A stretch of DNA of 64,000 nt. Origin: Phycisphaerae bacterium (GTDB lineage Bacteria > Planctomycetota > Phycisphaerae > Phycisphaerales > Phycisphaeraceae). The stretch spans positions 39,958 through 103,957 of the forward strand of contig JAUIGU010000010.1 in the NCBI GenBank assembly GCA_030432595.1. The letters are read 5' to 3'. Shown here piece after piece: positions 33,082 to 41,762 of this stretch (position 1 is the first letter of the stretch; every line of letters starts with the position of its first letter). Under the pieces are notes generated by a model, which saw only the letters and a list, made by a program, of their open reading frames with translations, was not told where the DNA came from and searched no databases. The translations under genes and the position numbers were made by a program.

Positions 33082-33246
33082 TCACTTAGACGCACGCCGA
33101 CGCCGCGCGTTCCACCACGCCGCGCCGACCAGCAGTATCGCCCCGCCCAAGACGTATTCCAGCCCGTGACCGAAGTGCGACAACACCACCCAGAACGCAT
33201 TGACTTCGTGGCCGGCGTGGGCCAACAAACCGGAGAGGATCGACAT
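33082..33246 (-). CDS. Small His-rich membrane protein, 54 residues
   Basis: A 54-codon frame starts at ATG 33246 behind a good ribosome site (AGGAGTTCCTACG). The product has one hydrophobic segment (YVLGGAILLVGAAWW) and a preceding part with four histidines (LAHAGHEVNAF, SHFGHGLEY). It ends in a basic RRRRASK tail that suggests a cytoplasmic C-terminus. I know no family for it. Position 65 bp downstream of the BFD-like gene on the same strand could mean a shared iron or metal theme, but that is a guess. Confidence 0.6.
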   Translation of the reverse strand: MSILSGLLAHAGHEVNAFWVVLSHFGHGLEYVLGGAILLVGAAWWNARRRRASK

Positions 33247-33311
33247 CGTAGGAACTCCTGAAAAGGGGAAACCGCACTCTAGGCCCGGACTCGACACGAA
33301 ACAACCGCGGC

Positions 33312-33596
33312 TCAGTCCGGGCCGTCCGGCGTGCCCGCGCCGCGAATCCCCGGCAGCTTTCGCACGACGGTGCGGTCCGCGTCCGTCGGCTCGGGCTCGT
33401 CGTCGTGGTTCAGCAATTCCTCGAACTGCGTCACCCCCGTCCGATACGCCCGGCAGACGTACGGCCGACACATCGTGCAACACGTCCCCGCGCCCGAGGC
33501 CGTGATCAACTCGGACAGCGAAAGCCCCTCGACGTGCGCCTGCACGAGCAGCGTGCCGAAGCTTTGTTGCGTGCAGACACAGCGGTCGATCTTCAT
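33312..33596 (-). CDS. BFD-like [2Fe-2S] protein
   Basis: The 94-residue product has the four-cysteine pattern of bacterioferritin-associated ferredoxin-like domains: Cys6 and Cys8 (RCVCTQQSF) and Cys40/Cys43 in GTCCTMCRPYVCRA, spaced as expected for a [2Fe-2S] site. Two further cysteines (39 and 48) are extra. About 35 residues of acidic tail follow the domain. BFD-like proteins transfer electrons to bacterioferritin or act as small redox modules; the partner here is unknown. Confidence 0.8.
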   Translation of the reverse strand: MKIDRCVCTQQSFGTLLVQAHVEGLSLSELITASGAGTCCTMCRPYVCRAYRTGVTQFEELLNHDDEPEPTDADRTVVRKLPGIRGAGTPDGPD

Positions 33597-33618
33597 GCGT
33601 GCTCCGGGCGGGCGTGAA

Positions 33619-34482
33619 CTACTCCAGATCGAACCACGCGTTGGTCGCCGGGCCGAACCAGCCCAGCCCGAAGCGCTCCCGCACCGCGCGGCCGGCCAAG
33701 AGCGTATCGGCGAACGGCTGCGCGTCGGCGTGGCCGTCCGCCCACGCGACCTGCGCGGTCCGGCCGACGTGCCGATGGTGGATCGAAGGCACGGTCGGCC
33801 CGGTGGTCGCGGGCAGTTGTGTCGGCGGCTCGGCGAAGCTGTACGCGATCAGGCCGTAGGTCGGCGCGCCGCCCCCCAGGAACGCGGTGTCGGTGAACGC
33901 AACCGTACGCGTCGGGCGGCGGATATCCACAAGCCGGGCCGTGTGTTGCGCGGCGTCGGGGCGGTAGCCGTACCGGTCGACCCGGCCGCCGAGGTAATAG
34001 TGGTTGTACCCGTAGCCGCCGGCGGCGTCTTCGAAGCCGGGGAGCATGTCACTGCGCGGCAACGCCGGACACTCCTTGATCGCGCCGTCGCCGCCGAGGT
34101 AGTCCGCCAACACCGAACGCGACGGCTCAAAGGCGGACGCAGTGTCTTCGCGCAAGCCGTGCCAGCGCTGCAGGTTCGCGGTGTAGATGTCCGACGCCGC
34201 CGGCGGGAGAAACGTGTCGTGGTCCACCGCGTAGGCCGACACGCCCGCCATCACCTGCCGCAGGTTGCTCAGACACACGGCCGAGCGCGACACCGACCGC
34301 GACGCGCCGAGCACCGGCAGCATCAACCCGATCAGCAGCGCGATCACCGCGACCACCACGAGCAGTTCGATCAGCGTGAACGCGTGTATTCGCACGTTTT
34401 GCGCACCAACCGCAGGTAGAGCCCGGAGACGGCCGTCTCCGGGCTCTATCGCGGCGGTTTCTCCTTGCGGTTGAATGCTCAC
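33619..34482 (-). CDS. Prepilin-like protein with N-methylation motif
   Basis: The 287-residue product has the type IV prepilin signature AFTLIELLVVVAVIALLIGL with the conserved Glu at +5, and late motifs typical of planctomycete pilin-like surface proteins (HHRHVGRTAQVAWADGHADA). I choose GTG 34482: GGAGG stands five bases upstream, and the GTG overlaps the stop of the preceding gene. This gives a long 34-residue leader, of which about residues 12-22 are encoded by the 32-bp palindrome at 34417-34448. The residue before the cleavage site is Ala instead of Gly. A second possible start, GTG 34395, would exclude the palindrome but has no ribosome site. Confidence 0.8.
   Translation of the reverse strand: MSIQPQGETAAIEPGDGRLRALPAVGAQNVRIHAFTLIELLVVVAVIALLIGLMLPVLGASRSVSRSAVCLSNLRQVMAGVSAYAVDHDTFLPPAASDIYTANLQRWHGLREDTASAFEPSRSVLADYLGGDGAIKECPALPRSDMLPGFEDAAGGYGYNHYYLGGRVDRYGYRPDAAQHTARLVDIRRPTRTVAFTDTAFLGGGAPTYGLIAYSFAEPPTQLPATTGPTVPSIHHRHVGRTAQVAWADGHADAQPFADTLLAGRAVRERFGLGWFGPATNAWFDLE
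34417..34448. repeat. 32-bp perfect palindrome, in the prepilin leader (copy 2 of 3)
   Basis: TAGAGCCCGGAGACGG is followed by its exact complement. The inner 26 bp are identical to 6767-6792 and 40882-40907; the outer bases differ in a paired way (TAGAG/CTCTA here, TAAAG/CTTTA at 40879-40910). It lies inside the frame of the prepilin-like gene if GTG 34482 is the start. Confidence 0.85.
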
Positions 34483-35606
34483 CGTCGCCTCCGATACCCA
34501 CCGGCGATCAGCACAAAAGCCGACACCAGTGCGGCAGGTTCGGGGACAGCGCCCAGTGGCGCGTTGGCCGCCACCGAGCCGCCCCAGTTCAGCAGGACGC
34601 GGTCCAACTCCGCCTGATCGATCAGGCCCACGGGGTCGTCGTTGATCCATCCCTCGGGGATGCCGTCAACGTCCGTGTCCCGGCCCCAGTTCAGCAACAC
34701 CAGGTCCAAGTCGCCCTGCTCGACCACGCCCGACAGGTTGTAATCACCCTCGCCGAGGACCGCGGTGTCCGACAACACCTCCACGTAATCCACCTCCGGC
34801 GAGAGATACGACACCGGATCAAACGGGAAGGCCGAGTCCGACACCGCACGGAAGCGGATATAGCTGATGTCCGGCAACTCCACCGATTGTCCCTCGGCAT
34901 CAATCGCGCTGTCGAGGTCGACGCGGTCGCCACCGGGGGTCACGTCGAAGTAGTTGACCAGCGTCGTGTCGTCTTCGAACGGCTCGCTGTAAGTCAGCTC
35001 GAACGTGACCGGGTCGGTGGTCACCGTGATCGCGTTGGGCGCAGAACCCGGGGCCGTGATCGCGTCGTAGTTGCTCGGCTTGAGCAGGTAGAACGTCTCG
35101 TCCATCCACCCGTCCGTCGTCGCGCCGCCGCCGTCGCTCTCACGGGCGACCTCAATGAAGCCGGGCTCGTAAAACGTGAATGCCGCCGGCGCGTTGCCGA
35201 CCACGTTGAGGTCCTCGCCCGGCCCGTTGCGCACGGGCGTGCTGAACCCCAGTGTTAATCCGACGGGCCGGTCGTTCGTGCCGGTCCCGGGGTCGTCAGT
35301 CCACGTGCCCAGCGACACCGTCTCCGTCGGCGTGCCCTGCGACAGCGTGACTTCCTCACCCGGGCCGCCGAGCGCCGCCAGCGGGTTGTCGTAAAGCTCC
35401 GCCGGGTCCGAGCCGAACACCGCGTCAACGTTCAGGCCCGGCTCGAAGTACGCCAGCACATCCGCGTAGCGCGCGGGGGAATCTCCCGCCGACGCCGATG
35501 CGGTCATGCCGACCACGCCGAGCCCCCAAACGACCGATTGAAAAAACCCTGCGCCGACTCGCTTTCCAAGCGCGGCCGACGCCCGATGATCGATGCCCTG
35601 TTGCAT
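34479..35606 (-). CDS. Secreted dockerin-like / PEP-CTERM surface protein
   Basis: The 375-residue product has a signal peptide (VVWGLGVVGMTASASA), a beta-rich domain of unknown type, then a pair of dockerin-like calcium loops (GDYNLSGVVEQGDLDLVLLN and GLIDQAELDRVLLNWGG). It ends with a PEP-CTERM tail: VPEPAALVSAFVLIAGGYRRRR, that is PEP motif, membrane helix and arginines. The tail marks it as a substrate of the exosortase encoded at 18886-20943. The start ATG 35606 is preceded by GAGGAGACGC. Its stop overlaps the start of the prepilin-like gene, so the two are probably translated together. Confidence 0.88.
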   Translation of the reverse strand: MQQGIDHRASAALGKRVGAGFFQSVVWGLGVVGMTASASAGDSPARYADVLAYFEPGLNVDAVFGSDPAELYDNPLAALGGPGEEVTLSQGTPTETVSLGTWTDDPGTGTNDRPVGLTLGFSTPVRNGPGEDLNVVGNAPAAFTFYEPGFIEVARESDGGGATTDGWMDETFYLLKPSNYDAITAPGSAPNAITVTTDPVTFELTYSEPFEDDTTLVNYFDVTPGGDRVDLDSAIDAEGQSVELPDISYIRFRAVSDSAFPFDPVSYLSPEVDYVEVLSDTAVLGEGDYNLSGVVEQGDLDLVLLNWGRDTDVDGIPEGWINDDPVGLIDQAELDRVLLNWGGSVAANAPLGAVPEPAALVSAFVLIAGGYRRRR

Positions 35607-36253
35607 CGCGTCTCCTCGTGTCCGTCCCGATGCGCGCGGGACGCCCCTGGTCCAAAAGACCACAACGGCGGCTGTCGGGCTCGCGGATGCTCAAGGCGGC
35701 GCGGCGGCGGTTCAGGGGAGACCGACCCGCACAACTGCCCGGCGTCCTTTCCGCGAGGACCCGTCCGGCAATCCCAATTCAACGAAGCACACGCCGGAAC
35801 AACCGACGATCCCTGACCCGCCGCCCGTTGTGTGCGGCCGAGTCTCCACTTCGCCTCGGGCAGGTCTTCCGGCTTAGAGCTCGTCCCGGCCCGCCTTCCC
35901 ATCCGCCGCGTTGCACGGCGAACAGTGGCTCGATGGACCGGACTCCCGCTCATCACGGCGGCGCGTCCGCGGCCGAATCGCGACGCTCACGCGTCACTCA
36001 CGGCACTTCCCTTTTCACCCCGGCTCCGCATACTTCCGCGGAGGTCGAGGCACCCGTGGGGTTGTCAGCCGACACCATAGCGATTCCCGGCCCGCCGACA
36101 ATCAGGGAAAACCGTTCAGTGGAAAAGTGGTTTGGAAAGGCGGAAGCGCGAAGCCTGAAGCACGGAAAGCCGGAAGCGTGCGGCCATAACCGGTTTTCGA
36201 TGGCCGACTTCTGATTTCCCACTTCTGGCTTTGATCCCCGTCATAATCCAGCC
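35607..36253. other. Long intergenic region between the PEP-CTERM gene and dut
   Basis: No gene is supported in these 647 bp. The right third (36118-36234) is a quasi-repeat; the rest is GC-rich with no hairpin terminator or strong promoter that I can recognise. It separates two divergent genes, so both promoters should lie here. Confidence 0.5.
36118..36234. repeat. Quasi-repeat ('GGAAAGCCGGAAGCG' type) upstream of dut
   Basis: The left part repeats GGAAAGGCGGAAGCGCGAAG and CACGGAAAGCCGGAAGCG. The right part is pyrimidine-rich, GACTTCTGATTTCCCACTTC then TGGCTTTGATC, in the inverted sense. It has the same build as the elements at 3531, 27714, 42799 and 51184. Confidence 0.55.
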
Positions 36254-36721
36254 ATGCCCGACGCACCGCCCGACCTCCGCGTCCCCATTCAACGCCTCGC
36301 CAACGGCGTCAAGAACGACACCCCCCTGCCCGCCTACCAGACCGCCCACGCCGCGGGCCTGGACCTCCACGCCTGCCTCGACGCGCCCGTCACCATCCAA
36401 CCGGGCGAGATCGTCATGATCCCGGGAGGCTTCGCGATGGCCGTGCCCGTCGGCTACGAAGCGCAGGTCCGCCCGCGCTCGGGCCTCGCCTCCAAGCACG
36501 GCCTCACGCTGCCCAACGCCCCGGGCACCATCGACGCCGACTACCGCGGCCAAGTCAAAGTCCCGCTCATCAACCTCGGCCCCACCCCCGTCACCCTCGA
36601 CCCCAACACCCGCATCGCCCAGATGCTCATCAAGCCCGTGCCCCGCGTGGTGTGGGACGAGGTCGACGAGTTGCCCGCGTCGGAGCGCGGTGACGGCGGA
36701 TTCGGGCACACGGGCACTTGA
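36254..36721 (+). CDS. dut: dUTP diphosphatase
   Basis: The 155-residue product has all five dUTPase motifs in order: AGLDLHA (1), RPRSGLASKHG (2), PNAPGTIDADYRGQVKV (3, with the catalytic Asp), RIAQMLI (4) and RGDGGFGHTG (5, the phosphate-closing arm). It hydrolyses dUTP to dUMP and pyrophosphate as a homotrimer, which keeps uracil out of DNA and supplies dTMP synthesis. Length and motif spacing are normal. Confidence 0.97.
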   Translation: MPDAPPDLRVPIQRLANGVKNDTPLPAYQTAHAAGLDLHACLDAPVTIQPGEIVMIPGGFAMAVPVGYEAQVRPRSGLASKHGLTLPNAPGTIDADYRGQVKVPLINLGPTPVTLDPNTRIAQMLIKPVPRVVWDEVDELPASERGDGGFGHTGT

Positions 36722-36750
36722 TTCATTTCAACGAGTCGAGACAGATCAAT

Positions 36751-37119
36751 ATGAACGCCTCCGCCACCACCCTCTACCCCTTCGTCCCGTCAGGCCCCGA
36801 CTTGACGCTCGCACTGCGTTTCTTTGAGTCCCTCGGCTTCACCAAACAATGGGAACACGACGGCCTCGCCGGCCTGCGCTTCGGTGGGGCGTACTTCATG
36901 CTCCAGGACATCCACGTGCCCGTCTGGCAGGAGTACCAGATGATCACCTTCGAGGTCGACGACCTCGACGCGTACTGGGCGAAGCTCGATGCGCTCGACC
37001 TGCCCGGGAACTTCGCCGGAGTGAAGGCGAAGGCTCCGACCGACTACCCGTGGGGCCGGGAGGTCCACCTGATCGACCCCGCGGGCGTGTGCTGGCACGT
37101 CCGGCAGGCCGGGGCGTAA
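36751..37119 (+). CDS. VOC-family (glyoxalase/bleomycin-resistance fold) protein
   Basis: The 122-residue product shows the paired beta-alpha-beta3 pattern of the vicinal oxygen chelate family: LTLALRFFESLGFTKQWEHD, FGGAYFMLQD and ITFEVDDLDAYWAKLDAL, then the closing strand WGREVHLIDPAGVCWHVRQ. The substrate is unknown; the metal ligands of true glyoxalases are not clearly present. I use ATG 36751; the frame is open back to a TTG inside the dut stop codon, but no ribosome site supports that start. Confidence 0.8.
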   Translation: MNASATTLYPFVPSGPDLTLALRFFESLGFTKQWEHDGLAGLRFGGAYFMLQDIHVPVWQEYQMITFEVDDLDAYWAKLDALDLPGNFAGVKAKAPTDYPWGREVHLIDPAGVCWHVRQAGA

Positions 37120-37128
37120 GCTGTCGGG

Positions 37129-37650
37129 GTGATTTTTAACTGCGTCCATCCACACGGTCACGCGACAAGCCAAGGCCACACGCGATTGCTTATGGCATTG
37201 ATTTGCTTAGCGTGCTCCGGGGCGCTCGGCTGCGCGGCCGACCCGTTCGTGCGCGGCCACACCGGGCCGCGCGCCCAACCCCTGCCCGAAGCGGCCGCGG
37301 TCTCGGTGCTCGGGGCCGACGCCGAGGACCCAACCCAGATGGACTCGTTCGACGCCGCCTTGGCCCAGGCCCGCGCGTCGGCGACGCCGTTGGGCACCTC
37401 GTCCTTCGTCGCCGGCGGCGCCTTCCGCGACGAGCACGCCGCCCGCGCCGCCCGCCGCCTGGGCGCCAACCGCGTGCTCTACACCTTTGCCTACCGCACG
37501 GCCACGGTCGAACAAACGCAGTCGCCCGGCTTCGGCTTCCCCGTGCATTCGCGCGCGGGCGACGACTCCGTCTTCGTCTACAACCCGCCGACCACCGACA
37601 GCGACACCCGGCACTGGTGGCAGTACCGGGCGTACTTTTTCCGGGACTGA
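37129..37650 (+). CDS. Putative lipoprotein, 173 residues
   Basis: The product has a hydrophobic segment and lipobox (RLLMALICLACSGALGC) near residues 19-35, which points to a lipidated envelope protein. The mature part contains an Ala-rich helix (AALAQARASATPLG), an LGANRVLYTFAYRTATVEQ segment and a Trp/Tyr-rich end (RHWWQYRAYFFRD). I recognise no family. The GTG at 37129 gives a signal of usual length; ATG 37192 would make it very short. It follows the VOC gene by 9 bp. Confidence 0.6.
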   Translation: MIFNCVHPHGHATSQGHTRLLMALICLACSGALGCAADPFVRGHTGPRAQPLPEAAAVSVLGADAEDPTQMDSFDAALAQARASATPLGTSSFVAGGAFRDEHAARAARRLGANRVLYTFAYRTATVEQTQSPGFGFPVHSRAGDDSVFVYNPPTTDSDTRHWWQYRAYFFRD

Positions 37651-37832
37651 ACGTACGCCCGAACTGACCGCAAGGCACGTCCGTTTCGGTGGTTAGGGGC
37701 GCGGCCGAACATTTCTCGCCCGACCCGGCGGCTCGCCGATGACCACTGGTCCGTGCGCGGTCGTAGTGCGCCGCGTTATCGGTCGTTGCTTGCCCGATTG
37801 GTTTGGCACGTTTGTACGCGAGAGGATCACGC

Positions 37833-40800
37833 ATGGCCCGCCGAGACGACTACGAGTACGAATACGAAGACGAAGCCCCCGAGAACCCCTACGCCGCGCT
37901 CAAGGCCGTCGGCTGGGCGGCGGTCGCGCTGCTCTGGGGGCTGTGCCTGCTGGCGCTGTTGTCCCACGACCCCGCCGACGCCCCGACCCACGCCGTCGGC
38001 GTGACCAACGAGCAGGCCCACAACTGGGTCGGCTCGATCGGTGCGTTGATTGCCTACAAGGCGTTCCTGGTGATCGGCCCGGGGGTGTGGATCGCGCTCG
38101 CCGCCGTGGGCGTGGCGCTCGGTTGGACCGCCGCGTCGCGCAAGCTCGACCAGCCCGCCATCCGGGCGTGCGGCGTGCTCATGATGGTCGCCGCGACCTC
38201 CGGGCTCATGGCCGTGGGCACGACCAGCTTCGTCACCGGCTACGCCGGCCGACCCGAGGGCCCCGGCGGGCTGCTGGGCGTGTTCCTCCACGACGAGCTC
38301 GTGCCGCGCTTCGCCACCCTGGGCGCGATGCTGATCCTCGCGGTGATCTTCTGGGTCGGCTCCATCCTCGCCGCCGACCGCTGGGCGCTCGCGCTGCCGC
38401 GCTGGACCGGCGAGGGCCTGCTGCGCCTGCTCGACATATCGCGTGACAAGTTCCCGGGGATGCCGGAGGTCGCGTTCTCGATGCCAAGCTTCTCGCTGTC
38501 GAAGTTCCGGCGGGCGCCACGCGTCCGCGAAAACGACCTCGACGACGAAACCCTGACCACGACCTCGTCGCGCAAGAGCAAGAAGGACCGCAAAGCCGAC
38601 CGCGACGCCGCCAAGAAGAGCAAAGCCAGCAACAAACGCAAGGGCCGCGACGCGACGGAAGACGACGCCGAGCACATCGACGAGTCCGAGGGCGGCTTCG
38701 CCGGCACCGGCACCATCGCCACCAAACCCAAACGCGGCAGCGAAAAGCTCGCCAACGCCGACGGCGCGTTCGATCAGGAAGACGACGCCAGCGAGGACGC
38801 ACCGTCCGCCTACGTCGAGTCCAAGAACGACCCAAAGACCTTCGACCCCGACGCGCTGCGCGAAAAGATGGCGTCGATGCCCATCAACTTCGCGCCCAAG
38901 GTCACCGCGACCGAAGTGCCGCGCGCCGCCGAGGTCGATCTGACGGACTACGCCTTCCCGGGCCTGGACTTGCTCGAAGACCCCGAAGGATCGTTCCAGA
39001 CCGAGATGCAGTTCCTCATCCAGGAGCAGGCCGTCGCGCTCGAGTCGGCGCTCCAGCAATACAAGATCGACGGCGAGGTCGTGAACATCGACTCGGGCCC
39101 GGTGATCACGCTCTTCGAGGTCCGCCTCGCGCCCGGCACGAAGGTCTCGCGCATCACCGCCGTGGATAGCGACATCGCCCGCGCACTCAAGGCCCCGAAC
39201 ATCCGCATCGTCGCCAACATGGCCGGCAAGGACACGGTCGGCATCGAGGTCCCTAATTTGGAGAAGGAACGCGTGCGCATGAAGGAGCTCATGTCCGCCG
39301 AGCCCGAGCGCGTCGCGAAGATGAAGCTGCCGATGTTCCTGGGCAAGGACGCCAGCGGCAACCCGCTCGTGCAGGACCTCAACGCCATGCCGCACATGCT
39401 CATCGCCGGCACCACCGGCTCGGGCAAGTCGGTCACGATGAACTCCATCATCATGTCGTTCCTCTTCACCAAGCGCCCCGACGAGCTCAAGCTCGTGCTC
39501 GTCGACCCCAAGATGGTGGAGATGAGCCAATTCAAATCCATCCCGCACCTGATGTGCCCGGTCGTCACCGAGATGGCCAAGGCCGCCGCGATCCTCGAGT
39601 GGGCCGTGACCAAGATGGACGAGCGCTACGAGCTGCTCGCCGAGGCCGGCGTCCGCGACATCGCCTCGTACAACCAGCTCGAGTGGGAAGAAATCAAAGA
39701 GCGCATCGAGCCTTCCACGCCCGAAGAAGAAGCCCGCATCCCGCGGAAGCTGCCCTACCTCGTGTTCATCATCGACGAGCTCGCCGACCTGATGATGACC
39801 AACAAGGAGGTCGAGTCGCACATCGTCCGCATCGCGCAAAAGGCCCGCGCGGTCGGCATGCACCTCATCCTCGCGACGCAGCGCCCCTCGGCCAACGTCG
39901 TGACCGGCCTGATCAAGTCCAACATGCCCTGCCGCATCTGCATGAAGGTCAGCTCGGGCATGGACTCGCGCATCGTCCTCGACGCCAAGGGCGGCGAGCT
40001 GCTGCTGGGCCACGGCGACATGCTCTTCCTCTCGCCGCGCAGCAGCGAACTCATCCGCGCCCAGGGCACGCTCGTGGACGACAGCGAGATCCGCAAGTCC
40101 GTCAAGTTCCTCAAGGACGTCAGCGCCCAGGCGTTCGAGCCGCAGCTCGTGCAGATGCGCTCCAGCGAGGCCGGCGGCGAAGGCTTCGGCGACCGTGATG
40201 AATTGTTCGACAAGGCCGTCGAGGTCGTCCTCGACACCCAGCGCGGCAGCGTGTCGCTGCTGCAACGCCGGCTCACCATCGGCTACTCCCGCGCCTCGCG
40301 CATCATCGAAGAGATGGAACGCTTCGGCATCATCGGCGGCCACAAGACCGCCCAGGCCCGCGAAGTCCTCATCAGCCCCGAAGAATGGTTCGCCATGCAG
40401 GAACTCGCCGCTCGCGAGGCAGCACAAGACGACGCCGGCACCGGCGAGGCCCCTTCAGCGGCCGGGGGCGCGATCGAGGACCGCGCGGTCGGCGAGGAAG
40501 ACCAAGCACCGCAAGCAATCGACGAGACGGTCGATCAAGACGAGAACGAAGACGCCGACGACACCGAGGCTTCCACCGCCGTCGAAGACGAAGAAGAAGC
40601 CGACGTCGAGGATGACGAGGCCGAGTACGAAGAGGAAGACGAGTACGACGAAGTCGACGAAGACGGCGAATGGGAGGAAGAAGCCGACGCCGACGAGGAA
40701 GAAGAGGAGTACGAGTACGTCGACGAGGACGGCAACCCCTGCGACGAAGAGGGCAACCCCCTCGAAGTCGCGGAGTACGAAGAGGGGGAGGAAGACGGAG

Positions 40801-40844
40801 AGTGGGAAGAGGCCGACGAGGACGAAGAGGAAGACGAAGACTGA
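37833..40844 (+). CDS. ftsK: DNA translocase FtsK/SpoIIIE with long acidic C-terminal tail
   Basis: The 1003-residue product has four N-terminal membrane helices (residues about 24-190), a charged linker, and the FtsK motor: Walker A IAGTTGSGKSVTMNS (about 526-533), VLVDPKMVEMSQFKSIPHLM, Walker B LVFIIDELADLMM (about 643-650) and ATQRPSANVVTGLIKSNMPC. The winged-helix gamma domain that reads KOPS sequences follows (LFDKAVEVVLDTQRGSVSLL, QRRLTIGYSRASRIIEEMER). FtsK moves chromosome termini through the closing septum. After gamma, where the protein normally ends, there are about 115 residues made largely of Asp and Glu (889-1003). The start ATG 37833 follows GAGAGGAT. Confidence 0.95.
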   Translation: MARRDDYEYEYEDEAPENPYAALKAVGWAAVALLWGLCLLALLSHDPADAPTHAVGVTNEQAHNWVGSIGALIAYKAFLVIGPGVWIALAAVGVALGWTAASRKLDQPAIRACGVLMMVAATSGLMAVGTTSFVTGYAGRPEGPGGLLGVFLHDELVPRFATLGAMLILAVIFWVGSILAADRWALALPRWTGEGLLRLLDISRDKFPGMPEVAFSMPSFSLSKFRRAPRVRENDLDDETLTTTSSRKSKKDRKADRDAAKKSKASNKRKGRDATEDDAEHIDESEGGFAGTGTIATKPKRGSEKLANADGAFDQEDDASEDAPSAYVESKNDPKTFDPDALREKMASMPINFAPKVTATEVPRAAEVDLTDYAFPGLDLLEDPEGSFQTEMQFLIQEQAVALESALQQYKIDGEVVNIDSGPVITLFEVRLAPGTKVSRITAVDSDIARALKAPNIRIVANMAGKDTVGIEVPNLEKERVRMKELMSAEPERVAKMKLPMFLGKDASGNPLVQDLNAMPHMLIAGTTGSGKSVTMNSIIMSFLFTKRPDELKLVLVDPKMVEMSQFKSIPHLMCPVVTEMAKAAAILEWAVTKMDERYELLAEAGVRDIASYNQLEWEEIKERIEPSTPEEEARIPRKLPYLVFIIDELADLMMTNKEVESHIVRIAQKARAVGMHLILATQRPSANVVTGLIKSNMPCRICMKVSSGMDSRIVLDAKGGELLLGHGDMLFLSPRSSELIRAQGTLVDDSEIRKSVKFLKDVSAQAFEPQLVQMRSSEAGGEGFGDRDELFDKAVEVVLDTQRGSVSLLQRRLTIGYSRASRIIEEMERFGIIGGHKTAQAREVLISPEEWFAMQELAAREAAQDDAGTGEAPSAAGGAIEDRAVGEEDQAPQAIDETVDQDENEDADDTEASTAVEDEEEADVEDDEAEYEEEDEYDEVDEDGEWEEEADADEEEEEYEYVDEDGNPCDEEGNPLEVAEYEEGEEDGEWEEADEDEEEDED

Positions 40845-40878
40845 CCGCGTCACCACAGCAAGATTCCGATGATCCCAC

Positions 40879-40910
40879 TAAAGCCCGGAGACGGCCGTCT
40901 CCGGGCTTTA
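40879..40910. terminator. 32-bp palindrome, probable bidirectional terminator (copy 3 of 3)
   Basis: TAAAGCCCGGAGACGG is followed by its exact complement, between the convergent stops of ftsK (40844) and the phosphodiester glycosidase gene (40908). Its last three bases are the stop codon of the latter gene. The core equals 6767-6792 and 34420-34445. Confidence 0.75.
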
Positions 40911-41762
40911 ATCTTGCGCGGCACGATCCGTGCAGACGAGAACGTGATGGACGGGGCCGGAGGGCTGCATCGAGACACGGCCATCCACCGTATCCACGAA
41001 CAAACCCGCAGACGGGCCGCCGTCCAGGTTCAGCGCCCGGTCAACGCGCGCGACCGGCAAGATGTCGGGCAGCCGTTGAAGGCCTGACGCCAATTCGTAT
41101 AGGCTGGCCGGCGACGACGAAACAACGAGGGTCTCTCCGTCAGTCGTGAACGCAATGATCGACCGCTTGAAGCGCTTTCCGTCGTCTTGATGTATCCCCA
41201 ATTCGCCGCCGGGATCGATCAGCCAGGGGCCGGCCTGAAAAGCAAACCTTGCGTTCCCCGTGTCGTTGCCAAGGGGCATGGCGTCGATCCGCCCTTCCTC
41301 CGTGATGGTCACCACCCCCGACAACACTGGATTGTTCGACAAGGCCTGAATCTCTTTTCCGTCGATGACCCACAACCCATCCGGCTTCCAATCGGATGAG
41401 AAGTACCCGCCGTTGATCGCCAGAGCCACGCCCTCAGGCACCAACTCGTTGAAGTCAATCCATTCTGCCGCTTGCGGAGAGGATTGAGGCACGACGCGCC
41501 AGCTACTCGAATCCGTCGGCAGCACGACAACGCGGGCCGTAACCGTATCGCCGATGCGAATCGTGTAGCACACGCCGTCCAGTTCGTTCAGCTCAGATTG
41601 AGCCGTCACTTCGATCTTCAGATGGCGATTTGGCGACTTGAGATAGCCAATCGAACCCACCGCGACGACGAGAGCCAAGAACACGGACAGAATGACGTAT
41701 CGGGCTGGCCGTCCGGATCGCTCACGCGTGGCATCGGGATGATCAAGCCTCGCTTCCAACAC
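40908..41762 (-). CDS. Membrane-anchored phosphodiester glycosidase (NAGPA/DUF2233 type)
   Basis: The 284-residue product has an N-terminal membrane anchor (RYVILSVFLALVVAVGSIGY) and the NAGPA domain motifs: EGVALAINGGYFSSDWKPDG, RFAFQAGPWLIDPGG and RALNLDGGPSAGLFV. Family members cleave phosphodiester-linked sugars, as in the human uncovering enzyme or bacterial cell-wall polymers; the substrate here is unknown and the domain should lie outside the cytoplasmic membrane. Base composition is less GC-rich than the neighbours. Its start lies 20 bp inside the methyltransferase gene on the same strand, so the two are probably co-expressed. Confidence 0.85.
   Translation of the reverse strand: MLEARLDHPDATRERSGRPARYVILSVFLALVVAVGSIGYLKSPNRHLKIEVTAQSELNELDGVCYTIRIGDTVTARVVVLPTDSSSWRVVPQSSPQAAEWIDFNELVPEGVALAINGGYFSSDWKPDGLWVIDGKEIQALSNNPVLSGVVTITEEGRIDAMPLGNDTGNARFAFQAGPWLIDPGGELGIHQDDGKRFKRSIIAFTTDGETLVVSSSPASLYELASGLQRLPDILPVARVDRALNLDGGPSAGLFVDTVDGRVSMQPSGPVHHVLVCTDRAAQD

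Noticed and set aside
35498..36214. 238-codon plus-strand frame in the gap before dut
   Set aside because: It overlaps the signal-peptide region of the minus-strand PEP-CTERM gene and runs through a quasi-repeat. The composition is Arg/Pro/Ser shadow-like.
37798..37815. Possible sigma-54 promoter (TTGGCACG) before ftsK
   Set aside because: The -12 element (TTGCA/TTGCT at the right spacing) is missing.
37827..40427. 866-codon minus-strand frame
   Set aside because: Shadow of ftsK, which has all the family motifs on the plus strand. The antisense product shows no domain.
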